Below, piece after piece: positions 21,605 to 29,900 of a stretch of 64,000 nucleotides of DNA. The translations under genes and the position numbers were made by a program. Position 1 is the stretch's first letter, and the number at the start of each line of letters is the position of its first letter. This DNA comes from Prorocentrum cordatum (lineage: Eukaryota > Sar > Dinophyceae > Prorocentrales > Prorocentraceae): NCBI GenBank assembly GCA_963575745.1, contig CAUYUJ010012669.1, positions 386,501 to 450,500 on the forward strand. The letters run 5' to 3'. Under the pieces are notes generated by a model. It did not search any database. It was not told where the DNA came from and saw only the letters and a program-made list of their open reading frames with translations.

Positions 21605-21720
21605 GGACCACGACGACGACGACGGGGACCACGACGGGGAGGGGCGTCCGACAAGCCCCGCGCCTGGGCGCCTCCCGATCGCAACGACGACGACGACGAC
21701 GGCGGCCGCGGCGGCGACGA
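21549..21720. repeat. (GAC)n microsatellite with duplicated flank
   Basis: About 20 GAC/ACG triplets, then CACGACGAC blocks. The flank AGCCCCGCGCCTGGGC lies on both sides of the array (about 21520 and 21655). Confidence 0.85.
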
Positions 21721-23930
21721 CGGGTGTATCAGAAGAGGAACGTATACAGATATCGCAAACATTCGCGTTGCGGAAAAAACGCGACAGGAGGTTTTCTGTT
21801 AGTTTCGGTCTCTGGGGCCTTCGCTAGGCTCAATGACTGTCAACAAACGACTCAGGATGCAAAGCCGGTCCCGGGCAATGGGTCGAGACCTCTGGGGGTT
21901 TACGTCATGACGTCAGGGAGGAGGGGGAGGGGGGGGGAGGATCATGGATAGAAATATGTAGAAGGGCGCGAATTAGACGGTGTTTTGGCGATTCCGTGGG
22001 CCGTTTCCTCCCTTGTGTTTTGCTTTGCAGTAAACGCATACAACAACGCGCAACGAAGATATCACGAGGGAACTCGAGCACAATTCGAAAGCCGAAAAAC
22101 ACTGATTAGCTCGGGCCCTGAGATACTGATATCACTACCCTTCTGTCGGTACCTTTTTGGCTTCCCCAGGGGAGGCGCCTACGACAGGCGCCCTGGCCGT
22201 CCCCCCGATCGCAACGGGGGCGGGGGCGCGGAGGATTCCGAGGATCGAAGGGCGAGTCTCTGTCCGTCTCTTCGGGGCCTCACGGGGGCTTCTGGCCGCC
22301 ACGGCTGGATCCCCCCTCGAGAAATCATGGCCAGAACGCGCGAGAAGTGCCGAAGGGCTGGCTTTTGTTGAGGCGGGGGAAGGAAGAGGATGATGATGAG
22401 GAGGAGGAGGAGGTCCGTTGCCATCCTGGCTCAAGTGGGAACAGGTCTCATTTTGAGCGGGCAGCTCTCTTCCGAGCGATCCGGTGTGTCGTGCACAGGC
22501 GGAGACTTCAGTGTTTCCTGTCTCTCTCATTTCTTCCGTCGGCTACTGGTGTAGCCGAGGTTGCATCACAAGTCTTGTGGGTGCGACAGATGGCTCATGG
22601 GATTGAGCGTTCTCCGACAGTGCATCCCCAGAGGACTTCCCGTCAGCATGACAGCCGCCGTCGAACGACCGTTGCCGACGAGTACAAGGAAGGCTTCATC
22701 TCGACCGACGATGGCGCGAGGCGCGAGGCTGCTGCTTTTCCTGCTGCTGGTACTGGTGTCCCCGTTTCTCCGTAACGTTGCCGCTCCACCCATCCTGACC
22801 TGAAGCTGTTGCAATCAAGTCCCGCATGGACGCTTCCCGTACCAAGGTTATGGCAGAGATCGCCGCCGTGCAGGCGAATGTTCAGGAGACAGCAGCGCCA
22901 GCAGACAAGAAGCCATTGACGACCCGAAACGAAGCAGGATTACAGGGAGACATGACGATGCTGTCACCTTCCCTCCCTTGGGCACGCGTGGTCCATTATT
23001 TTGTTGCGACCCCCCCCTCGCCTCTGCCACCTCCGCCGCGCATCTTCAAGATTGAGCCCACCCCACAAGAGGTCGCGCAGTTAAACGGGGAATTCGGCCG
23101 TTGTGCCCCGGGCTCCCGCTTGCAACCTGACGGCTCTCCTTCAAACCTGGTGCGGACAGCCGCTGGTGCTCTGAGTCACGGTGCAGGGTAGGTGTTCGGA
23201 GGATTTGGGAGAACAGACGCGCGAAGTGAGTGACCGTGCCCCCCCCCGACGGTCACGGTAGACCGGGGTGCTTTGAGGGGCCCAAATGATTTTCAGAATT
23301 CACATGGTTGTTGCCGTTGCCACGCCATCAGTGGCCACTTGGGGGGAGCTTTTGGTGAGGAGGCCAGGGCATCCCAGGTTGCCAGCCAGAGGTTTGATGC
23401 CGAGGGGGGAAGCATGGGGTAGATGTGCTGCGACGGTGGCTGAGAGGACCCCCCCCCCCGACCAGGAGAATCTACAGATGCGAGCCAGCATGCGTCTTGT
23501 GGCAGCAGCCAGCTGCAGAGGAATACCATGTTCCATCGAGCCCCCACACGGAGCCATCAGTTCACTTTCGGACAGGATGCAACTGAGCAGGCTGGAAGCG
23601 GGCAGCCGTGCGTTGTGCAATGCCAATTCTGGAGCGATCACTGTACAGGAAAACGAGAATGACAGCGCCAACATTGATTGCTGTACCGCGTCCTGTCTTG
23701 CTTACATGATCCGCGTGGCCGTGGGAACGACGTGGCCAAAGAATCGCCGTTGCCCGCGGGGTTTGTCTGGAAACTGTTCGTCGACTTCTTTGCTGAGGAG
23801 GAAGGGGGGCTCCCAGACTGGCCCTCTATCGCGGGTGGGTGGCCCCCTGACGCGTTTCTTTCTCTTCCTCTCTCCACTTGTACTTGCTGATCCTCGCCCG
23901 GTTAGGCTACGGAAATTCAAGACAGCCTGT
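21720..23930. other. No recognised gene; dispersed repeat pieces
   Basis: 21805-21905 shares sequence with 4915-5015. 22140-22350 shares pieces with 5080-5180. 22380-23300 and 23300-23930 have open frames of ordinary length for this GC content but no family I can name. Confidence 0.4.
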
Positions 23931-23947
23931 GTGTACCGACCGACCGA

Positions 23948-24720
23948 CAGGAGGAGGAGGAGGAGGAGGAGAAGGAGGTGGAGGATGAGGAGGAGGCAGA
24001 GGCAGGATAATGGAGGAGGAGGAGCAGGAGGAAGGTGCTGGAGGAGGAGAACGGAGGGTGGGGGGCATGAGCAGGACAAGCAGGAGGACGAGGATGATAA
24101 TGATGGTGGAGATGATGATGCTGCTGGTTATTTTGGAAGAGGGCCCGGGTAAGGAGGATGATGGTGAGGAGAGGATGGTCCACGATGATGTTGCTGATGA
24201 CGATGATGCTGAGGGTGAGGATTGTGACGAGGATGTGGATGGTGTCGTTGAAGATAGGGACGACGCCGACGCTTTTGATACTTTATTCTGGGCCATCGGC
24301 CCATACACGCAGTCTTATGTGTGGTGGTGGCTGACACGCCCATGATGACCATGTTGCTGATGATCATGTTGATGATGATGCTGATGATTTTTGGTGATGC
24401 TGATGGTTATGCTGGTGATGGTGATGATGCTGATGCTGATGCTGCCGATGATGATGCTGATGGTGGTGGTGATGATAAGGATGATGGTGCTGATGATGCT
24501 GATGCTGATGTGGTGATGGTGATGATGATGATGGTGATGGTGATGGTGATTGTGGTGGTAATGGTGATGGTGATGGTGATGGTGATGGTAATGAGGAGGA
24601 GCAGGAGGAAGATGATGATAATGATGGGTTTGGTGGCGATGCTGGGCGTGGTTGTGATGTTGGCGGTTGTGATGGTGATGGTGATGATGAGGATGATGAG
24701 AACGATGAAGTGCAGGCGAG
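23948..24720. repeat. GGA then GAT (GATGCTGAT, GATGGT) microsatellites
   Basis: Purine triplets at 23948-24080 followed by extended GATGAT/GATGCT/GATGGT repeats from about 24080 to 24700. Predicted peptides are only Asp/Met/Val/Ala runs. Confidence 0.85.
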
Positions 24721-24811
24721 GGAGGAGGACGCCTCCCTCCCCCCGGAGGTCGTGGGGGGAGGGCTCGAGGGCATCGACGCTTCGATGCAAACTTGTCCGC
24801 ATCACCGAATC

Positions 24812-25062
24812 ACCGAGGAGGAGGAGGAGGAGGAGGAGGAGGAGGAGGAGGAGGAGGAGGAGGTGGAGAAAGGGAAGGAACATTAGGTGGAGGAGGGGGA
24901 GGAGAAGGAGGAGGCGGAGGAGGAGGAGGAGGAAGAGAAGGCAGGAGGAAGAGGAGGAGGAGGAGGAGGAGGAGGAGGAGGAGGAGAAAGAGGAAGAGGA
25001 GGAGGAGGAGGAGGAGGAGGAGGAGGAGGAGGAACTGGAGGAGGAGGAGGAGGACGCCCAGC
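24812..25062. repeat. (GGA)n microsatellite
   Basis: GGA repeats with occasional AGA/GAA changes. They run in frame into the retroelement remnant that follows. Confidence 0.88.
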
Positions 25063-25610
25063 GGCTCGACGACGCCGACTACTGCAGCACGGCGAGCACT
25101 CTGCTCGGCCAGGCCGCTGCCCCCCCTGGCGCGACCTGCTGCAACCGCGCGCGGACCGGGCAGCGCGCTGGGCAGCGCTGCGGCGAGGCGCTCGGCGACC
25201 GGGCGCGCCACGCTTGGCGCTGCGCCCGCGGAGGCGGCCTCAAGGCGCGCAGCGGGGACCTGGAGTGCGCCTGGGGCCGTATCCACGCGGAGTGCGGCTT
25301 CCGGGTGGAGCACCAGACGCACGTCCCAGCGTGGGACCGCTGGTGCTGGCGCTGCCAGACCTGCGACACGGGCGGCCGCTCGCCGGACCGGCCGGCGGCG
25401 CCCTGCGGCAGCTGCGGAACCGCACTCCAGGCGGAGAGGGAGGAGGCCATCCTCGACCTCGAGGTACAGCGGGCGGAGCGGCCCCGGCTGTTCCTCGACG
25501 CCACCGTGCGCTACTGCGTACCGGGCGACGAGCGCGCGCTGGCAGCCGCGGCCGGGCGCGACGGCGTGGTGAACTCTGGGGCGGAAGCCGACAACTTGGA
25601 TAGTTTGAGC
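25063..25610 (+). pseudogene. C-terminal fragment of a non-LTR (LINE) retrotransposon ORF
   Basis: The frame reads RCGEALGDRARHAWRCARGG, followed by an Arg/Ser…Leu-rich helix (WGRIHAECGFRV), Cys pairs (CWRCQTCDTGG), then AILDLEVQRAERPRLFLDAT and VRYCVPGDERALAAAAGRDG. The order 'Cx2-3C…G.HAl.C..GG…RH..lrd…E…aDi…+.lDvtv..P…AA..G' is what I know from the C-terminal region of LINE polyproteins after the reverse transcriptase. The reverse transcriptase is absent and a GGA microsatellite abuts the 5' side, so this is a truncated remnant. The open frame continues to 25775 without recognisable sequence. It would have acted in retrotransposition but is probably not functional. Confidence 0.5.
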
Positions 25611-25619
25611 TGGTGCTCT

Positions 25620-26280
25620 AGTGCTCTGGGGGGCGTTTTGGGCGCGCACGGCCGACGAAAAGTGCGAGGCCCCGGGGCGGCGATCGCACTTTTGCATTTG
25701 CTCGCGGCCACGCACGCGCGCGCGCACGCACGCGAGCGGACAGACCAAGGAGCATCACATCACGAACAGCAATAATAGCATTGGCATCGCCATCATCAGC
25801 ATTATCACAATCAACACCCGAATAATTTTAATATTACGACAACCACCAACCTTATCGCTATCACCATCATCATTGTCGGCACCGTTATCATCGTTTTTTA
25901 TCCACCGCCATTGGGCGCATATGTTTGATGATGTGCACGGGCTGTTTTCACCGCGCAGGTTTCACCCTCTGCGGGCGCGTGGGCGTAGGTCGGCCGCGCG
26001 TAGGCGTAGGTCGGCCGCGCGTAGGTTGGGCGTTGGTTGCTTGTTGTTGCCGTCGCGCCGCGACGCGCTTGCGAATGCTAGCGAGGCCAAGCCGCCCGCG
26101 ACTCGCGCCCGCGCCCCGCCCGCGCCCCGCCCGCCACCGCTTGCGATCCGCTCGCAAGTCGCCCCAGCAAGGCCACGACCGCAACAAATCATGCCCCGGA
26201 CCGCCGCGCGCACTTTGGCGCGCCAGGGGTGCTGCGCGCGCGTGGGGAGATTCATCATATGCCATAATCAGACTCGTCGT
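25620..26280. other. No recognised gene
   Basis: Contains a stretch of ATCATCAGCATTATC-like triplets (25770-25900) and a duplicated GCGCGTAGGCGTAGGTCGGCC (about 25978-26030). No coding signal. Confidence 0.5.
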
Positions 26281-26282
26281 GG

Positions 26283-26940
26283 CCCCTCTCCCCTGGACCT
26301 GGACGGGGCGTTTCGCGACGCGTTGGAGCGTCCAAGACGGCCCAAGACGAGAGCGCCTCGGAGAGCCCAGGATGACCTCCAATATGGCTCAAGATAGCCT
26401 AAGACAAGATGCCTCAAGATGGCTCCGAATATGCTCCAAGAGGCCCCAAGGGCGCCCCAAGACGGCTCCAAGAAGAGGTCGCGCAGCGTTCCAAGGAAGC
26501 CTCCGAGAAGCCAACATCCTTCAAAAACAGAAGGAAAACTAATGTGATTTACCTTCTCGCCGTTTCGCTTCTGATGGCCATCCGAGGCCTCACGATGGCT
26601 CCAAAATGGCCCAGGAGGGTTCCAAGAGAGGCCACAGAGAGCCCCAAGACGGCCCCAAGAGCGCTCAAGAGCGCTCCAAGAGCGGCCCAAGAGGCTCTAG
26701 AGGGGCGACGCTAAATAGAGCTCCCCTCTTGTTTGATCGGTGTTCTCTAAGGTGGCCCAAAGAGGCGCCCAGGAGGCCCCAGGAGGCGCCAATATGGCCC
26801 CAAGAGGCTCCCAAGAGGCCTCCAAGAGGGCCCAAAGAGGTCGCCATGAGGCTCCAAGAGGCCCCCAAGAGGCCCCAGGAAGAGGCCTCCAAGAAGCCCC
26901 CAAGAGCCCCCAAAGGGGACCCCAAGCGGCCCCGGTTGAC
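26283..26940. repeat. Composite CTTGG-rich repeat element, copy 2 (inverted)
   Basis: Reverse-orientation copy of the 18245-19420 element. It starts with CCCCTGGACCTGGACGGGGC, has CCCAAGAGGC arrays, the segment around 26540-26605 (AGAAGCGAAA/GGCCATCCGAGGCCTC block), and CTCTTGTTTGATCGG at 26727-26741. It reads CCAATATGGCTCAAGATAG at 26380, which resembles the 3' half of the SL. Confidence 0.7.
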
Positions 26941-26989
26941 TCTTGTTGCCCGCGCTGCTTGAGTATGTCTCTTCTCCCCCCGCCAGCTC

Positions 26990-27140
26990 TCCCCCTCTCC
27001 ACCCCCCGCCCCCCCTCTCCTCCCCAGTCCGACACATCGACATCATCGTCGTCATTTTCGGCTTCATCATCATCAACATTAGTTTCATCGTCATCGTCAT
27101 CGCCATCGTCGTCGGCATTACTGCTCATCATTTTCCAGGG
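26990..27140. repeat. CCCCTCTCC and (ATC)n low complexity
   Basis: Pyrimidine-rich then ATC/TCG triplets. 27140-27450 has no recognised gene. Confidence 0.7.
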
Positions 27141-27450
27141 GGATAGGCCGCGATTCCAAACAACAAACATAACCCAGCTGCCTTCGGCAAGTTCCGCCAC
27201 CATGCCAGCCCAACACATTGGTTTTGGCCGCCCAGGGCCCCCCAAAACCAGGGCCGATTCATGCGGCGAGACGCGTCCCGGAGAGGGGTGGGTCCTTGAA
27301 AAAATAGGAAAAAAAAAAAAACGAACAGGACAGGGCTACTTGGCATTCTTCCACGCCCCAACGTGCGAAGGCACGGTGGCGGATAATAAGTATAAGTAGT
27401 AGGTTTTCTCGCCGATGCAATTTGGCGCGAGTTGTTGCGGCTTGCTTACG

Positions 27451-27606
27451 CTAGGGGGCCACGTGCGAACCCGACCCTTGCACCCCGCGATTTTTGAGGG
27501 GGAGGGTGGGGTTCATTACGTTCGGGAGCTCCCGAACGAAGTGAACCCCGCCCTCCCCCTCAGAAAACGTGGGTAGGGTTCGCATCTGGCCCCCTACCTA
27601 GTTGCG
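27451..27606. repeat. 156 bp palindrome (foldback element)
   Basis: Centred on CGTTCGGGAGCTCCCGAACG at 27519-27538. The arms extend about 70 bp each way with few mismatches: GAGGGGGAGGGTGGGGTTCA on the left matches TGAACCCCGCCCTCCCCCTC on the right, and the outer CTAGGGGGCC matches GGCCCCCTAC. GTTGCGGC flanks it on both sides (about 27434 and 27601). Confidence 0.85.
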
Positions 27607-27648
27607 GCCCCCAGCCAGTGGCCCCGCGCAGCGCCGCCGACGTGCATC

Positions 27649-28209
27649 ATGGCGGGCAGGGCTGACGCGCGTTCCCGTTCTCCTCAGCGGTACCGCATGG
27701 GGAAGATCGGCGACAGGCTACAGTTTGTCCCGCCCGCGCCCGAGTTGAGCCCTCTGTGGGCGGATCGTTGCAAACGCCCTTTCATCGACAGCATTCACCG
27801 CACCCATTTTTTGGCCCAGGTGAAAGGCAAGCTGAGTGCTGTGTTCTGCAGGTCGTGCGGCCGATGGTCCCGCAGCGGGTTCCCCCGCGCATTCATCGAG
27901 CCGTGCGACGAGAAACCGACGAAGTACAGGAGCAATAGCCTGCGCCGCCTGTGGAATGGGAAGTACCCGGTCAAGAAGAAGAACGACACGATCTCGGCTT
28001 GGGCGGAGTTCTGGTACCCTGACGGTCGCAAGAAGAAGCCGACGCCCGCGTCGCCGCTGATCGCCGCCAAGACCAGGCAGCATATCGACAACATGACATC
28101 CGATTCAGCGTGCTCTGACGAGGGGGCTTGGCAATGCGTCGATGGGGTCGGATTTGTTTGGTCTAAGTTAGTTGCTGCTGAATGGCAGAGCGCGGGGTGC
28201 TCAGTTTAA
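27649..28209 (+). CDS. Hypothetical protein, 186 aa, with a CRSC cysteine pair
   Basis: The ATG at 27649 opens a 186-residue frame ending TAA. The N-terminus is Arg/Ser-rich (ARSRSPQRYRM). The middle has KLSAVFCRSCGRWS, a third Cys (IEPCDEKP) and SNSLRRLWNGKYPVKKK. The pattern 'CxxCG…L…C…LrrL..GkyP' resembles a zinc-binding-like segment that I associate with repetitive dinoflagellate ORFs, but I cannot name a domain. The C-terminus is acidic and Cys/Trp-containing. No signal peptide or membrane span is visible. The palindrome at 27451-27606 lies 40 bp upstream. The composition looks genuinely coding. An intact retroelement accessory ORF or an ordinary small gene are both possible. Confidence 0.45.
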   Translation: MAGRADARSRSPQRYRMGKIGDRLQFVPPAPELSPLWADRCKRPFIDSIHRTHFLAQVKGKLSAVFCRSCGRWSRSGFPRAFIEPCDEKPTKYRSNSLRRLWNGKYPVKKKNDTISAWAEFWYPDGRKKKPTPASPLIAAKTRQHIDNMTSDSACSDEGAWQCVDGVGFVWSKLVAAEWQSAGCSV

Positions 28210-28235
28210 GCGCTCGCAGTGGATATGGGGCGTTT

Positions 28236-28410
28236 CGAAAAAGGCCTCGCCTTCGGCGCGCCCCGCCCTCGGCGGAAGGCCGGCGGAAGGGCGGCGGAAG
28301 GCGGCGGAAGTAAAACCTCGGCGGCTCCGCCGGCGGCGGAAGCCGGCGGAAGCTCGGCGGAAGGCGGCGGACGTTAAGGGAGACGTCAACGTGTTAGGGA
28401 ACATTCTTGA
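28236..28410 (+). repeat. GGCGGAAG-rich dispersed element, copy 1
   Basis: Begins AAAAAGGCCTCGCCTTCGGCG, has CGGCGGAAGG repeats and ends AGACGTCAACGT. It is inverted at 58835-59035 and fragmentary at 51295-51440. Confidence 0.78.
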
Positions 28411-28465
28411 AACTTGCCATATAATTGCGTTATTGACAGCCGTGAGCTGGAGGTCGGAGTAACTG

Positions 28466-28626
28466 CTAGGTCACCCCGAGGGCCGCGAAGATAACCGTGC
28501 TTCGCGTGCCGCGGCCCCCCCCCCCCCTCCCCCTTCTTCTTCGCCAGGTGGGCGAGGGCGCGAGGGCGCGAAGATAATTGCGCGTCGCGCATCGCGCCCC
28601 GCGATGCGCGAAGGTAGGTGACCTAG
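28466..28626. mobile_element. MITE-like element with CTAGGTCACC/GGTGACCTAG ends (161 bp)
   Basis: Perfect 10 bp terminal inverted repeats at 28466-28475 and 28617-28626. AGTAAC occurs at 28458-28463 and 28627-28632, a possible target duplication offset by 2 bp. The interior is rich in GCGCGAAGATAA and palindromic GCGATGCGCG. A second copy is at 47853-48021 and a partial one at 46261-46336. Confidence 0.72.
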
Positions 28627-28639
28627 AGTAACGCTGCGC

Positions 28640-29215
28640 GCGCACGGCGCGATAGGGGGATCTGGAGTAGGATTGCACATTTGAGGAGACAAGGTGCAAG
28701 GGAGGGAGGGGTCCAGAAGGGGCACAACAAGAGAATTGTTGACGCTTCGCGTATCCCCACCATCCCATCCAGAAACGATGCCCACGAGAGTAGGGGGAGG
28801 GGTAAACCCCTCCCCCAAGGGGAAGAAGAAGAGGGTTGGAAGAGGAAGCTCCTTAAACCACCTACGCCCAGAGGGCTGGTGGGATTAATGAGGGCGGCAT
28901 CATTCTCCCCCTTATCCTCCTCATCCTCATCATCATCATCCTCGAAGGTTTGTCCTCGATCATCTCGGCCTCTGGAGGCCGTGATCGAGGCCCCGCGGGA
29001 CATTGGCGGCATCGGCTCATTCCGCGTTCTCCCCCCATCCTTCCTTCCCCCCTTCCTCCCTTTCTCCCTCCCGCCCTCCTCCCCCCCCTTCCCCTCTCCC
29101 CCATCCGCGCATTCCCAATGATCTCACGAACGAGGAAAGTTAACGTCATTAGACCGCCCGTCGTTCAGAGGGCTGGCGGGATTGGTCGTTGAACGCGTCT
29201 CTGGCATTTCAACTG
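28640..29215. other. No recognised gene
   Basis: 28790-28825 contains a short palindrome (GGGGGAGGGGTAAACCCCTCCCCC). 28855-28890 and 29150-29180 are diverged copies of a dispersed AGGGCTGG(T/C)GGGATT motif. 29035-29105 is pyrimidine-rich. Confidence 0.5.
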
Positions 29216-29221
29216 ATCCTC

Positions 29222-29236
29222 ATCTCTCCCTCTCTG

Positions 29237-29296
<60 letters not shown>

Positions 29297-29310
29297 CCCT
29301 CTCTCTCTCA
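29222..29310. repeat. (CT)n microsatellite
   Basis: Nearly pure CT repeat. Confidence 0.9.
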
Positions 29311-29510
29311 GATGTAGTCGGCAACGGCGCGGTCGAAGCCGATGCCGACGTCGGCCTCGCACGGCGGGGGGAGTTGCGGATTGGGCAGGGCGAGGGATGA
29401 TGAGGGGGGGCGAGGGGGGATGGCGATGCAGAGGAGGAGGATGTGCGCCTCCTGCCCCTGACGCGGTGCTTGTTTGTTGCGACGGGGCCTCTGCCCCCCC
29501 CCCCCCCCCC

Positions 29511-29697
29511 AGTTGAGATTATTATGTCTAGGACCTGTTAGGCATGTTGTCTCATACGCTAGAAGCAGTACCGCACTGTAACGTACTGGCTCAAGTCAAA
29601 GCAGTAAAAGATTATCATCTTTATTGCCATTAGTTCATATAGCTTTCGCTTAAAGAACTTAATATTTCCAGTTCAGGATTTACATCAGAATCTGGAG
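29511..29697 (+). repeat. 5' LTR
   Basis: Begins AGTTGAGATTATTATG and ends CATCAGAATCTGGAG. Identical to the 3' LTR except for C/T, T/A and G/A changes. Confidence 0.93.
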
Positions 29698-29699
29698 TT

Positions 29700-29714
29700 T
29701 GGTAGCGGAGCCAG
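29700..29714 (+). other. Primer-binding site
   Basis: TGGTAGCGGAGCCAG lies 2 bp after the 5' LTR. TGGTAGCRGAG is complementary to the 3' end of eukaryotic initiator tRNA-Met, the usual copia primer. Confidence 0.75.
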
Positions 29715-29900
29715 TCGGCTCCCTGCCTTCTGGCTCTCTCTCTGCCGCAGGACATACAGTTACGGCACCGACGACACCTACGAGATTATCATCCCCTGGT
29801 GTAGTCTGATATTTGGGTTGTTTCAGTATATCAAGATATACATTACCAGACACAGAGTTGGATCAAGCACGGTTTATTTATCTGAAGTTCGGTTGGAAAG

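Noticed and set aside
21395-21650. Exon-like frame ending in poly-Asp
   Set aside because: A stop lies just upstream with no AG acceptor between, and the tail is a GAC microsatellite.
24321-25060. 484-codon ORF start region (Met/Asp/Val then poly-Glu)
   Set aside because: GAT and GGA microsatellites in frame with the LINE remnant. Only the part after 25063 has protein character.
26380-26398. Possible third SL relic (CCAATATGGCTCAAGATAG)
   Set aside because: Only the 3' half resembles dinoSL, it lies inside a degenerate array with many similar units, and no ORF follows.
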